Assembly: GCF_028583425.1 (NCBI RefSeq)
Contig: NC_072790.1
Location: 152,700,397 to 152,764,396 of the forward strand
Source of the DNA: Eublepharis macularius
Lineage: Eukaryota > Chordata > Lepidosauria > Squamata > Eublepharidae
DNA: 64,000 bases
Direction of reading: 5' to 3'
In this document: positions 34,660 to 47,086 of the stretch, one piece after another
Position numbering within the stretch: position 1 is the first letter of the stretch
Layout: each line of letters begins with the position of its first letter
The notes under the pieces: model-generated
Seen by the model: only the letters and a program-made list of their open reading frames with translations
Database searches by the model: none
Told to the model about the DNA's origin: nothing
Translations under genes and position numbers: made by a program

Positions 34660-35641
34660 TAGACATGGGCACGATCCAAAAAATAATCCTGATTTAGCTG
34701 ATCGTGATTCTGTGGCGGCGCCGAACCCAGGTACCCGAACCTCACCGGTCAAGTCCCGTTTCCGATACAGAATCGGGAATTGGGAATCAGGAAGGCCGAC
34801 GCGGGAGGGTGCCCCACGGTTTCCAGCGCTAAAGGAATTGTGGGCGAGGAGGATGGTGGCCGCCGGGCCCGGCAGGCCCGTGGAGGCGGCGGCAAGCTGC
34901 CTCCCCTCAGGGGGTGGGGGGGTCTGTCCCCACGGGAGTGTGCCGGTACTGTCACGGGGGGGGAACCAGAGGAGATAGCTCCCTATTCCCTAATTCCCTA
35001 TCCGCTGAAGCCCAAAGCTAAAGCTCCCCCCCTCTCTCTCTTGCGTTTTCTGTCTCCAAAAGCGGCAAGCAAGAACTCGTCTCTGTCCCACTCCACCCGC
35101 GAGAGGAAAGTGAAACTTTGTTGCACAGCACATGGCTATTTATAAAGCCTGGATCTGCTACGCAGGAGGGCTGTGTTTGGCCATAAGAGCTGCCTCTCAG
35201 GCTTTGCAGGGATGAGATCCGAGTGCCCATGGCTACAGAAGAACACCCCCTTCCCCCGCCCTCCCCTTTCTTCTCCCAAATGGATGAGACGGGCGCGTGC
35301 TTTTCTGGCTGCTCCGTGGTTGGAAGGAAGCCCTGCTGATCAAGGAAAGCTGGGCTTCCATTCGCGTTTCCAGGGCAACAGAAGGAGGGCAAGCAGCTCC
35401 AGCATTCCCCAGGCTCCGTTTCCACGGGGCTCCATTCTCTCGGGAACAGATGGCTGGCGCCAGACTGTCTGCAGACTGCAATCCCGAACGTAAACCGATC
35501 AATCCGATCGAGACCCGATAGAGCGCCCCACCCGAGCGCTGAACCGGGAGCCGTGGACGGAACCTATCAGCCCGGTCCCAATGGTGCAAATGCCAAAATT
35601 GGGGCAATTTTCAGTCCGTAATTCGATCGTGCCCATGTCTA
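34660..35641. mobile_element. hAT-type MITE (TAGACATGGGCACGAT ends)
   Basis: A 982-bp element with perfect 16-bp inverted ends TAGACATGGGCACGAT and a perfect 8-bp duplication GTCCTCAC (34652-34659 and 35642-35649). CGATC/GATCG motifs recur near both ends. The interior is GC-rich, with GGCGCCAGACTGTCTGC shared with the MITE at 7057 in the other orientation. No transposase is present. The perfect ends suggest a recent insertion. Confidence 0.95.
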
Positions 35642-35649
35642 GTCCTCAC

Positions 35650-37197
35650 CCCTTCAAGCTGAGACTTTGGAGATGGTTAGGATTCCAAAATAGGAGATGT
35701 TAGTCAGACATTATGGACTTAGTTCTCCCCCAGTGTATGACTGCAAGTGCTCGCCAATCTTGTGAAGTGTCCATTCGGTGTTGTTCTCTCCCCACCACCA
35801 AGTTGCCTTCTGCTCTAAGTCCCCATGGCAGAGGGCTCTTGAGCAGAGCCTCATGCTGTGCCCCTACATACTGAGCTCAGTCATGAGTATGCTAGCTGGA
35901 TTTTATGTAGGAGGGGGGCTGTGATTGAGTGCCAGGGAGGTGGCCTGGTCACTGCTGGGACACTCATTGGTCCTGTCAGCATCCTGTGCTCCTCTGCACT
36001 GTTTGGGTGGGGCTGTACTGGTGGGGGGAGCTGACTTTTCCCATAACATGAGCTTCTATGGGCTAAAACACCTTTTTGTGGTGCAACTTTCCACTGCAGT
36101 TAGGCGGTGTTCCTAAGGCTGGAGTGATTTAAGGAGCCTACTAATTCCCACCACATCCCCTGGCCTTCCCCAACCCCCACCACTGCAGGGGTTTACACTT
36201 CAGGTCCACCAATGTTGGACCATGGGGGACACCCTGGTGGGATGCACCCAAAGGGCTACACCAGTGTTTCTTTGCTTTACAATGACATAAATGCCAGATA
36301 TGAAGCATTCAGTCTTATCAGGTCCCAAGTACTCCCCACCCCCATGATTGCACTGATAATCCATACTGTATAATATTTTAGGGGGCTATGTGAAGGATTC
36401 TATTTACAAATATAAAATATATGTTATATATTTGCTTTACATAATTCTATGTATCTCTTTTTCCTCATTTTCTTTCCTTTTCATTTTTAAGCAGTGTCCC
36501 CTATTCTGTTTTTGAAAAATTTCTTAGCCCAGATTTGAGCCTTTTAAAATCACTGTTGTGGCACATAATATAAAACTTAGATATGAAAGGAGCATTTTGG
36601 GTCTTGAAATTTAATTTCAAATACCTGCTCTATATCAACACCCAAAGCTTATATAGATTCCTAGAACACAGAGTATTCTTTCCTCTCACCAAATGCCCAG
36701 GTTTTATGCCTGTGGAAACTTTAATCCCCTAGTGTTTAGTTTTGCCACCTAAATAATAACTGTCATCTAAATTTATGTCTCTTGCTTTCTCCTTTCCAGA
36801 TACTGAATGTTGCAATGTAGAAACAGAGGAGCAAAGCAGACAGAATGTCAAAACCTGTCAGCTTTCAGAGAGTTTTCATCCATGTTTCCTACATTGCGCT
36901 GTGGAAAGATAATATTCAGTGGCACTCAAGATACTTGCAATTTAACTTTGTCACTAATACTGTAGGATAAGCAACTGAGAAAATAAGAAAGGATTGGCTC
37001 AGTCTCATTCTCTCCTAAGAGAATACTTTGTACCATACAACACTATATTTTCATGTGCATTTAGCTCCTTTGTTATAAAGCTGTTACTGCTATCATCCAG
37101 TGGAAAATCTGTGGTCAGTTATCTGTGGATCCTTACATGACTTCCTAGTAAGTTAAAGTCATATGCCTTATTTTCTTCCATATCTTTTTGAGATATG
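35650..37197. other. stretch without a supported gene
   Basis: GC-moderate to about 36300 and AT-rich afterwards. A polypyrimidine tract followed by CAG lies near 36799 and could mimic a splice acceptor, but no exon is supported. Confidence 0.4.
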
Positions 37198-37201
37198 CAT
37201 G

Positions 37202-38585
37202 TGTTACCGGAACTGCTCTTTTGAATGGGGAATTAGCTTAGCAGTCCAGAACTAAATTTAGCGCGGATCTAACCATCTATACCAAGGTCCCTTCTCCAGA
37301 CGCTCACGTAATAAAGAGGCAGACTACAAAGATACAATCAATAATGTGTATTTACTAGTAGTGTGGCGTAAGCCTGAACTTGCACATACACACAAGATAG
37401 CATACAAGGACTAGGAAACATAGAGTAGGAAATATAGAGACGGTTGCATGAGCAGGTACCCACGATGATAAGGGATATACTTACAATCCTGAAGTGGAGT
37501 AGAGACACAGCAGCGAGGTGGTCCAATGTCAGCACTGGATCCACAGAGATGGCAAGGGGTCTGGACAGGGAAGGCGTACCACCGTGTGGCCAGGGCGGCC
37601 AGCTTAAATACCCCAAAACGTACCCTGGTGCTGGTGCTGTACCTTGTGGTTCTCACGGGTCGAAACAAAGGTCTTAATGGTTTTCTGAATGTCTTATATG
37701 GGCCACTTTAGTAATCTGATTGTGTTATAGTGACACCTTAGGAAGAGGGGACAAAAGAGGGAGGGGGAGATCCAGGCGTGTTGAATGGATGTTCCAGCAG
37801 ACGGGGCTTGTCCTGATGTCATCAGCTCTGGAATGCGGAGGCTTCTTTGAGATGCATTCTCTAAGTGCTTGGGATGGTCGGCACTTAGCTTCTTCTCTGG
37901 GGCAGCTCTTAAGATATGCAGAGCGGGGCGAGGTTCTCTCGCTGCGGACGTGGTGTGCCCGCTTCTCCGAAATGGCTTCCCAAAGCAGGCTTCTTCTCTA
38001 GGTCTTCTGGCTCCCTGAGAACATGGCTGCCGGCTGGGCATGGCTGGGGCTGGCTAGCAGGCTGCCCGGTAGCAAGGGCAAGCTGGGTGACCAGCCCGTG
38101 GGAGGCTCCCAGGCGGGAACTGGCCAGGGGGTGCCTGTTCAGGCTTGCTGGAGGTCTTTCCCAGCTGGCACCTGGCTGCTAACAGCGCGGCTTGGGTCCA
38201 GATGAGGCAGGCTTCCATGGAGGCAGGGAAACAGCACGTAAAACATAGTCCATAGCAGGGAACAGGCACAGCCCATGGTAGATGGCAAGGCAGGCACGGA
38301 GCACACGTATAATAAAGTCCAAACACACCCAGGGAGGTTCAGATATAGGCTTGGGCAAGGCTGCCCAGAAAGACAGTTCTTAGTGTAGTTGTCCAGACAT
38401 GGATTTAGGAGACTAACACAGTCTATTGCAACAGGGATAACTAGCAAGCAAGCAGGAAACTGACACATGTGTTAAAGTGCACACGTGCAGGGCAGTCTTT
38501 GGTGCAGCAGTAAAACAGCAACGCGGGAAACTCCAACACAGTTCATGGCAGGCCTCAAAGCGGGAGAGGGGGCTGCTTGGCAACA
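37202..38585. mobile_element. probable large solo LTR, 1.38 kb
   Basis: The block starts TGTTACC and ends GGCAACA, a TG...CA pair with 6 of 7 matching terminal bases. It is flanked by a perfect 4-bp duplication CATG (37198-37201 and 38586-38589). Both a TATA-like TTTAAG on the minus strand near 37605 and an AATAAA on the plus strand near 38313 occur, so orientation is uncertain. It is more GC-rich than its flanks. No gag or pol trace is seen. A 4-bp duplication is weak evidence alone. Confidence 0.55.
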
Positions 38586-38589
38586 CATG

Positions 38590-38950
38590 TTTTGAACTAT
38601 TTCCTTCAGCCTATATAGGCTGCATAATAGGCTGCATATAACTGAACTTTTCACTAAAGAGTTACTTTTGTGACGTAACCATCAGTTGATCTGAGGCTTC
38701 CCAGAAAAGAAGATACTTCCATCCTTCTGGCAGATTTTCCATCATCTTCTGGTAGGCTGTTCAACCATGCACAGCCCGTTTTCTGAAGAACTCTCTTTAT
38801 AATGTAATGGATAGAGGGAAGACTGCTGTAGTATGACCAAAGGAAGGACATCTATCGCAGTAGTGATGATTTTTAGCAGTAGTAGGCTAGAATAGGCCAT
38901 GTAATAGGCCTGACCCCTGTAAAGGCTTCAGTGTCAGGCTTGTTCAGTGG
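38590..38950. other. stretch without a supported gene
   Basis: No recognisable features. Confidence 0.4.
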
Positions 38951-39148
38951 ACACATGAAGTTGCCATATTCTGTGTCAAACCACCAGTCTATCAAGTTCA
39001 GTACTGTTTACTCTGACCTACAATGGCTCTTTGGTATCTAAGGTAAAGGTCTTTTACATCAAATATTACCTGCTTTTTTCAACTGCTGGAGACTGATCCC
39101 AGTGCTTTCTGCATGCAAAACAGATTCTCTACTATTGAGCAACAGCCC
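38951..39148 (-). repeat. tRNA-derived SINE, second copy
   Basis: The same order as 1021-1212: ACACATGAAGTTGCC at the left (3') end, GAGACTGATCCCAGTGC over the box-B region and CTCTACTATTGAGCAACAGC over the box-A region, all reverse complement. It is diverged and has no obvious duplication. Confidence 0.65.
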
Positions 39149-40055
39149 TGTTGCTCCTGGCTATGCAGCTGGAAAGACATCTATGGAGATCCATTTAGAG
39201 AGATATGCATTACCATAGGGCAAGGGTGGTGAACAGGGCAGTTGGAGGGTTGTTTTTCACTGAAATGAATGTTCTTCATGCTTAGTGGAGAGCATCAGAG
39301 AGAACAATAATATATTAAATGTGTGCAAAATCATCTAGAGATGGCCCGGGAGAAAATGAATGTGCAAGTCCACTAACAGCATAGTTACATTTTTCCTTCT
39401 TGATTGTACAGCTTGAAAATAGCAAGTATGTGACATCTTGTGTATTTCAGCTCACTTTAAGCCCTGAGAACATTGATTTGTCCATAGCTTGCTTTTACTC
39501 AAGCTGTCAGTTTGATTCCAAAAGAATGGAGGGTTGAGAGGGATTTGTAGCTAGTGATTTAATTATTGATGGAAAAGTTAATATCAACACTTGACACTAT
39601 GGCCACATTTCCCCCTATGAGCTGAAAACCATCAACCTGTTCCTATTGAAGCCTACAGGGTTGACATCCACCTTAATGAGAACAGGATCATGGTCAAATC
39701 TCCCCTTCTCCTTCTTGAAATCGGAAATTGAAGTCTATTCTTTTGTTGCTTTCATTTCCTTTTCTTTCTCTCTTCCTTTCTTTTTCAAACTTGTGCTTCT
39801 CTAGAGGTTATTTTAAGCACATTACTGAGCTGACTGCACAAATAGGGTTTCTATATTACATTCTGGATCCCAGAGGCTTTCTGTTGTTCTGTTCCTGATC
39901 CATTGAGCTTAAGTTGCATATGTACATTTTAATTTTATGACAGGCTGTCATCTCACATTCATGCAAACACTTCATGAGCAGAAGAATGGTTTTCAGGCTG
40001 ACTTTCTAATATGCCATTGAAGTATCTTTCCCCTACTAAATTGTTATACTTCCTT
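39149..40055. other. AT-rich stretch without a supported gene
   Basis: A T/C-rich tract lies near 39750. Nothing else was recognised. Confidence 0.45.
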
Positions 40056-41489
40056 GCAATTAATCAATCAATTAAGGAAGGAAGGAAGTAAATTATAGTC
40101 TGCCTTTCTCACTGAAATCTAAGGCAGATTATGCAGTACAAGTGAAAATACAATAAACAGCTAGGGCATTCACTGACAAAATACAGTAATGAACAACAGT
40201 TAAGACGTTCAGAGAAAGAGAGACAATAGGCGATGGTAGCCACAAATGTGAAAAAAAGCATAAAGCCCAACACAGAGACAAAATCTTTCTGAAACAAAGC
40301 ATAACTAATTTACATGGAATTGAAACTCTCAACATGGAAACTCCCTAGCAGGCGCATGTCTACATCAGCAGGCAGTACTGAACAGAGCAGCAAATAGTCA
40401 CCATCCCTCTGAGCTACTTTTTACAATACAGCTCTATAAATTGGGTAGAAAGCTCTTGGCAGTCACAACTTATTGAACTTATTAGTAAGGTTACGTGGGT
40501 ATTTCTTGTTTTTCCAGGTTAATTACCGCATTACTCTCCTTTGTAAGTTACAAATATATGAAGGGCTGAGGCCATGAAGGGCTTTGAATGTGATAATTAT
40601 GAGTGAGTGCAGAATGGGAGTAATATGCATGCACCATGTAACTCCTGAGAGTAAATGAGCTGCAGTGTTCTGCATTTGCTGAAGTTTCTGAGTCAGCTTT
40701 CAGCAGAGGCCACTGTAAAGTGTAATTGAACCAATTACAATGACAGATCTTAACAGGATTCTGACATGTATGAAAGTCACTACTTGCACACTCAATCCTT
40801 GCCATCTTGGCTATAAAAATTAAGTAAGGACCACTTAAGTGAACCACTGAGGTCTATTGTAAATCAATCACTAACTCAGGGCACCTTCCCCCAGCCACTC
40901 AAACAGGTGGTTATCCATCTGCTAATTAAAAAAAACATCCCTAGACAAAAATGATGTGGCCAATTATCACCCAGTCTCTAATCTGCCCTTTCTGGGGAAA
41001 GTGATTGAGAGAGCAGTAGCTGACTAACTCCAGACTTTCTTGGATAACTCTGGACCCTTTCCAGTCTGGTTTCAGACCAGGGCATGGGACAGAGACAGTA
41101 CTAGTAGCATTAGTAGATTAGCTCAGTCTGAACATAGATAAAGGCCATGCCTCCTTATTGCTCCTCCTGGATCTATCTGTATCCTTTGACACAGTAGATC
41201 ATGCCATCCTGTTGAGGCATTTATAATAATAATATAATAACATTTGATTTATATACCGCCCTTCAGGACAACTTAATGCCCACTCAGAGCGGTTTACAAA
41301 GTATGCTATTACTATCCCCACAACAAAACACACTGTGAGGTGGGTGGGGCTGGGAGAGCTCCAGAGAGCCATGACTAGCCCAAGGTCACCCAGCTGGCTT
41401 CAAGTGGAAGAGTGGGGAATCAAACCCAGCTCTCCAGATGAGAGTCCCGTGCTCTTAACCACTACACTAGGGGTGTGCAAAGGCACTCT

Positions 41490-41590
41490 GTTTCGTTATT
41501 CTTGTTTCGGGTTTCCCGAAACAAGAATCTTTTTCGGATACAGGGAAAAGCCGAAACGGCTAGCCCTTTCGGCTTTCGGCTTTTTCAATG
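41490..41590. repeat. left subterminal CCGAAA/TTTCGG cluster
   Basis: TTTCG, CCGAAA and GAAACAAG motifs recur in both orientations just inside the left end. Such clusters in hAT elements are typically transposase-binding sites; this role is inferred. Confidence 0.75.
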
Positions 41591-41848
41591 GGAAAATACC
41601 TCCGTCTTCCCGGACGCCTGTGGGAGGCATTTTCCCACCAAATCAAGCCAAAATTGGTGGGGACCTTCCTCTAACCCCTCTCTAACAACCCCCCCAGGTT
41701 TCAGACCGATTGGACTTTGAGGGGCCATGTTATGGCCCCCCAAACCAGGTCCCCCTATCCTCTCATTAAGAAGCACTACTGAGCAGCATATTGTTAGACT
41801 GCTGCTACTCATCTTCTTCTTCATTATTTCCTATGGGGAAAAAATGAA

Positions 41849-42180
41849 GAGGCAGGCTTCCTTTGCCAGGGGTGGCATTTTGTATCCAAAATGCCCCCCA
41901 ACCCTCTGGGGCCCTTCTCCCACCCTTCCTCCCACCCCCCACCAAGGCTCAGACTGCTCCCACTTGGGGGGGCATTTCATGGCCTCCCCAAGTAGGTGCT
42001 CTTATCTCTACCACTGACAGCTGGGGGAGGCTTGTCTTGCCAGGGGTGGCATTTTGCATGCAAAATGCCACCCCTACCCTCTGGGGCCCTTCTCCCACCC
42101 TTCCTCCCACCCCCCACCAAGGCTCAGCCTGCTCCCCCTTGGGGGGGCATTTCATGGCCTCCCCAAGTAGGTGCTCTCAG
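41849..42180. repeat. tandem units of about 155-178 bp, left block
   Basis: Two units share CTTGCCAGGGGTGGCATTTTG, CCCTCTGGGGCCCTTCTCCC, CCACCAAGGCTCAG and CCCCAAGTAGGTGCTCT. Similar units occur at 42885-43288. Confidence 0.85.
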
Positions 42181-42884
42181 CCCCCAAAGTCCACCCCCTA
42201 CTGCCCCATACAAACCCAATTCCCCCCCAGCTGCCACACACAGGCCCAAATCCCCACATTAGCCCCTCACAGACCCAAATCCACCCCCAGCAGCCCCACA
42301 CCCACCATAACCCCAGGAACAGGCTGGCCAGCCCTCCCCCTTTTGGAAGTTCCTAACTCTCGTTCCCAGGGCAAATCCGCATAGCCCAGGGGTGCCACAA
42401 TGGGAACACTCCTGTCCTGAGTGCCAAATCATCCCTGGGAAAGAGCACCTGACCTGGCACACAGACAACCACCCCCTGACCCCCCACCACCACCTACAGA
42501 GAAGGCTGGCCAGCCTGTCCCGTTGTCCCCAATGATGGGAACCAACCTCACGTCAAAGAAGGGAACACACACACAATGATTCAAGCTTAAAAAAACTTTA
42601 TTTTATCACTTTCAAATTACAATAGGTCAACAAATCACAACATATCACGCTAATTGTCCCCCACTCAAAAGCACTACACAATTAACTACACATCAGAGAA
42701 TCTTAAAAAAAAATTTTTTTTGAAAAGGACAAACTCTAAATTTTAGAACATATTCAGGTTACATAGTAGGAGGACACAACTGGGCATGGAAAAAGAAGCC
42801 CACACTAGACAAGATTATCATAACTACCAGCTTAATACAACTCTCCCTCCATAACCCAACTTGATGGGGGGAAACCAATGCTAC
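42153..42884 (-). repeat. duplicated 3' module, distal copy
   Basis: Starts CCCCAAGTAGGTGCTCTC and ends TGATGGGGGGAAACCA. It matches 45590-46316 nearly base for base, including a minus-strand AATAAA (42602-42597). It is a second copy of the presumed transcript end of the transposase gene. Confidence 0.9.
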
Positions 42885-43288
42885 AAAATGCCCCCCAACC
42901 CTCTGGGGCACTTCTCCCACCTCTGCTCCCACCCCCCACCAAGGCACAGCCTGCTCCCTTTTGAGGGGGGCCTTGCATGGCCTCCCCAAGTAGGTGCTCT
43001 TTTCTCTACCACTGCCAGCTGGGGGAGGCTTGTCTTGCCAGGGGCGGCATTTTGCATCCAAAATGCCCCCCAACCCTCTAGGGCCCTTTTCCCACCCTTC
43101 CTCCCACCCCCCACCAAGTCTCAGCCTGCTCCCATTTGGAGGGGGGCTTGCATGGCCTCCTCAAGTAGGTGCTAATTTCTCTAACAATGACAGCTGGGGG
43201 AGGCTTGTCTTGCCAGGGGTGGCATTTTGCATGCAAAATGCCACCCCTGCCCTCTGGGGCCCTTCTCCCACCTCTACCCCCACTCCCA
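42885..43288. repeat. tandem units, right block
   Basis: Two and a half further copies of the unit seen at 41849-42180, again with GGCTTGTCTTGCCAGGGG and CATTTTGCAT. Confidence 0.85.
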
Positions 43289-45589
43289 CCTCATGCATTC
43301 CTTAACAATCAAGAAATCTGGAGTTAACTATAATGTGCATGTCAGTCCCTCAAAGACTGAAGCACTATGGAGTTAATGAACCATTTGATTTCTAGATCCT
43401 CAGACACAATTAGGGATCCGTTTCCCCTGGTGGGGGATCCCCCACTCCCACCTTTCGCCCCCTGCCACTGCTTACCTGGCTGGAAGGGGGAAAGTCAGGG
43501 AATGAGCCTTCGGGGTACGCTCCTGGGGCTGATGCAGTAATGTCACTGATGTCATCTGGCTGCCCTGAGAGTATTCCTGTGCTTTGCAGTGGGCTGATTT
43601 GGGCCCTAAACAGACCGAAGCAGGATCATTTGTGGCCCTAATCAGCCTGCTGTGAAGTATGTGTGCTCCCCAGCCTTGTGTGATGATGACATCACTTCCT
43701 AGAAGAGACATCATCATGCCAGTGCACTGCCATGAAATGATCATGCATGTGTGAACAAACCCTAAGTATCCTCTAGGCTTCAGTGATGGTGTAGTAATGT
43801 TAATGTTTTCACACACATTATATAGAGAGAGAGACAGAGAAGGAGGGAGGCACTGAACCTAGTTTATTTCATCTATTTTACTGTCCCCTTCCAAAGCCTG
43901 GGTAGCATTGGAACAATGCCCCTTCCCCCCACCCCCGGCCTGAGCCTTAGTAGGAGTTTGCAGTGACTGGCCAATGCATCATACTCATCTTTGAGCCACA
44001 GCCAAGTTGTGTGCCTTTTGGAGAAGAATGGTTAAGGTGGCGGTGGGGTATACCCATTTTAAGATATCCAGTGTAGTGCAATGGCTAGAGTGTTGGACTA
44101 GAATCTGGGAGACTCTGATCCTGTGCCTTGGAGGCTTGATGGATGTTCTTGGCTCAGCCAATGTAACGCATAGAGTTGTTTTTTTCAGAGGCAGTCTTAG
44201 TGATTTTGGGGCCCTGGACAAATGTTCAGTACGGGGCCCCAGAATCAGTGCTGCCCCACCACTGGCTCCTTGCCAAGGCCAAGCAATGGGTGGCCCTTGC
44301 CCTATGTGGAGTGGGCAGGAGCTCCTGCTGCCGCCATTTTCCATTTTGTTACCTAGGCCCCAGATAGAGTAGGCTGGAGTGTGTTGTCTCCCTCCCCTCC
44401 CCTCCACCCCCTTCAACTACTAAGAAGGCCATCGGCGGCTGAAGTCACTCCCAATGTGGGGCATGGAGCAGCTGTCTATTGTTATCCTGTTTGTTATGAT
44501 GATGTTAAAACAAAGCAAGGGAGAACAATAGTGTGTAAACCACTATAGGTTTCCAGGGGGGAGAAAACCAGGGCATAAGATAAACTAATAAATGGGTGGG
44601 GGGTAATATATGCACTAAGATATATATTTTATGTGTATGTGTGTATGTTTTATGCATTCAAATCACTTATGGTGAACTTAAGAATTAATGAGCTCCAAAA
44701 TATCCCAACAACCTTGTTCATGTATTGCAAACTGAAGTCAATCCACCACATTTAGGGTCTTCTTCTTTTCCCTACTGCCTTCAATTTTTCCTAGCATTAT
44801 TGTCTTTTCTAGTGAGTCTTGTCTTCTCATGATGTGACCAAAGCACAATCATTTTATCTTCAAGGGAGAATTCAGGCTTGATTTGGTCTGGATGGAAGCC
44901 ACTTACATGTCTTTTTCGGAGTCCATGGTATATGTAAATTAAAACTTTCTTCCTACACTACAGTTTGAATGCATTTTCTTCCTGTCAGCCTTGTCTAACT
45001 TTTACTTTAATGAAACTGCTCATTTGGACAAAAGGCCTTGAGCAATGCCACATTAAATACTACAAAATAAAAAGATATTTTAAAAACCATTTAAAAATGT
45101 CTTTAGTGCCACACTTAAAACTCTTCGATTTTAAAAACATAAGCAAAATGTTTGGGTACAACTGGACAAGTGAATGAGTTAAACACAGCCCAATGCCACT
45201 GCTGTTTAAAACCCATTTTTGATGATGGTCTGGATTGACTTACATTGGCATCATTGAACTTGGAATCAGGAACCTGAAAGTGTTCCATGGGGGCTACACC
45301 TACCATGCCAAGGCTATGAGTGTGGAAATGGGATCTCTGTAGGGTTGCAAACTCACTCTGGCCTTGGAAGTTCCTGGCAATTTGGGGGTGGGACTTGTGG
45401 AAAGGGAAATCTGAGTAGGGATTTCCCCTAGAATCCATGGTCAACTTTTGCCCTACCTGGAGTTTGGCTGCCCTAGGCCAATTTCTGATAAAGATGGCAA
45501 AGGAGGGCCAGCAACTGATAGAGGCATGGAAGCCCTCACCAAGACATTAGCCAGGGCCTAATTGGGAACAAAGGGCTACCAGGGATTAA
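43289..45589. other. 2.3 kb of unrelated DNA inside the hAT element
   Basis: It interrupts the GC-rich tandem region. It holds features of ordinary genomic DNA: a GATGACATCACTTCC repeat trace near 43685, a GA microsatellite near 43830, a decayed tRNA-SINE head at 44067-44170, and AT-rich sequence to 45130. No transposon gene is present, and no duplication marks a simple insertion. Confidence 0.65.
44067..44170 (+). repeat. decayed tRNA-derived SINE head
   Basis: CCAGTGTAGTGCAATGGCTAG, GAGTGTTGGACTAGAATCTG and GGAGACTCTGATCC resemble a SINE head with box A and a worn box B. The body is lost. Confidence 0.5.
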
Positions 45590-46316
45590 AGTCCCCAAGT
45601 AGGTGCTCTCATCCCCCAAAGTCCACTCCTTACAGCCCCACACAAACCCAATTCCACCCCCCAGCTGCCACAGACCCAAATCCCCCCATTATCCCTCACA
45701 GACCCAAATCCACCCCCAGCTCCCTCACACCCATAACCCCAGGAACAGGCTGGCCAGCCCTCCCCCTTTGTTCCCTATGCTGGGAACTTCTAAACTCTCT
45801 TTCCCAGGGCAATTCCGCACAGCCCAGGGGTGCCACAATGGGAACACTCCTGTCCTGAGTGCCAAATCATCCCTGGGAAAGAGCACCTGACCTGGCACAC
45901 AGACAACCACCCCCTGACCCCCCCCCCACCACCTACAGAGAAGGCTGGCCAGCCTGCCCCATTGTTCCCAATGATGGGAACCAACCTCACATCAAAGAAG
46001 GGAACACACACACAATGATACAAGCTTTAAAAAACTTTATTTTATCACTTTCAAATTACAATAGGTCAACAAATCACAACATATCACGCTAATTGTCCCC
46101 CACTCAAAAGCACTACACAATTAACTACACATCAGAGAATCTTAAAAAAATTTTTTTTTTGAAAAGGACAGACTCTAAATTTTAGAACATATTCAGGTTT
46201 CATAGTAGGAGGACACAACTGGGCATGGAAAAAGAAGCCCACACTAGACAAGATTATCATAACTACCAGCTTAATACAACTCTCCCTCCATAACCCAACT
46301 TGATGGGGGGAAACCA
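45590..46316 (-). repeat. duplicated 3' module, proximal copy
   Basis: Near-identical to 42153-42884. It contains GGCTGGCCAGCC, GAGCACCTGACCTGGCAC and the minus-strand AATAAA at 46041-46036. It lies directly downstream of the transposase gene and is probably the original. Confidence 0.9.
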
Positions 46317-46569
46317 CTGCAACAGGGTCCAGCAGAACCTATGTCATTTCCTGCGGCTATGCTTTCAGTTCAGGCACAAAAAGCTGGACTGGGCACTGCC
46401 AAGGCACCGGACACTGGTATTTCTGGAGCAGTGTTGCAGAGGTTTCCCCCCACCCCCACACCAGCCTCAGCATTTACCTGGAAACATCTGCAAGAGATCA
46501 TCATTGGCTGGTGCCCATCCACAACTCTTCCCGCATCCCCCGCCCCAGCAAACCAAACATTAACATTAC

Positions 46570-46715
46570 AACAATTATTTTTTTTGGTTTTTTTTTTTTT
46601 AAACATGAACATTTCATCAACTTTGAAAAAACATAATCACAACATTTTTTTGGTTTTTTTTTTAAAACATGAACATTTCATCAACTTTGAAAAAACATAA
46701 TCACAACTTTTTTTT
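46570..46715. repeat. T-rich tandem pair of about 67 bp
   Basis: AACATGAACATTTCATCAAC followed by TTTGAAAAAACATAATCACA occurs twice between long T runs. Confidence 0.85.
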
Positions 46716-47086
46716 TTTTACAAAGATTTCAACAGTGAAAAACATTTTAAACATTCACAGCAGGATCTGATTTTTTCCCATCCCCTAATCCCCACCTAAG
46801 CAATCCCTACCTAACCTATTTCTCCCTCCAGTGGCAATCCATGTTTCTGGGGCATTATTTTTCTGAATAAATTTGGTCCCACAGGGTCTGTCTCAGTGCT
46901 GGGAGAGGTTTTTAATTCCCTTGGGGGGGGGTTCAAATTGCTGGGGGGATTCCCTTTGCCACTGGTTCCTAACCACCCTCCCTCTACTGGCCGGTTTTAA
47001 CTGCGTCTACAGGGTTTTATGCAGGGGAGAGCGCGATTCCAAAGGATTGGATTCACAGAGGATGCAGGCCACAAGTTGGGCTCACC

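Noticed and set aside
36780..36960. Possible splice acceptor and exon after a pyrimidine tract near 36799
   Set aside because: The downstream sequence has no long open frame or recognisable protein, and no donor is evident.
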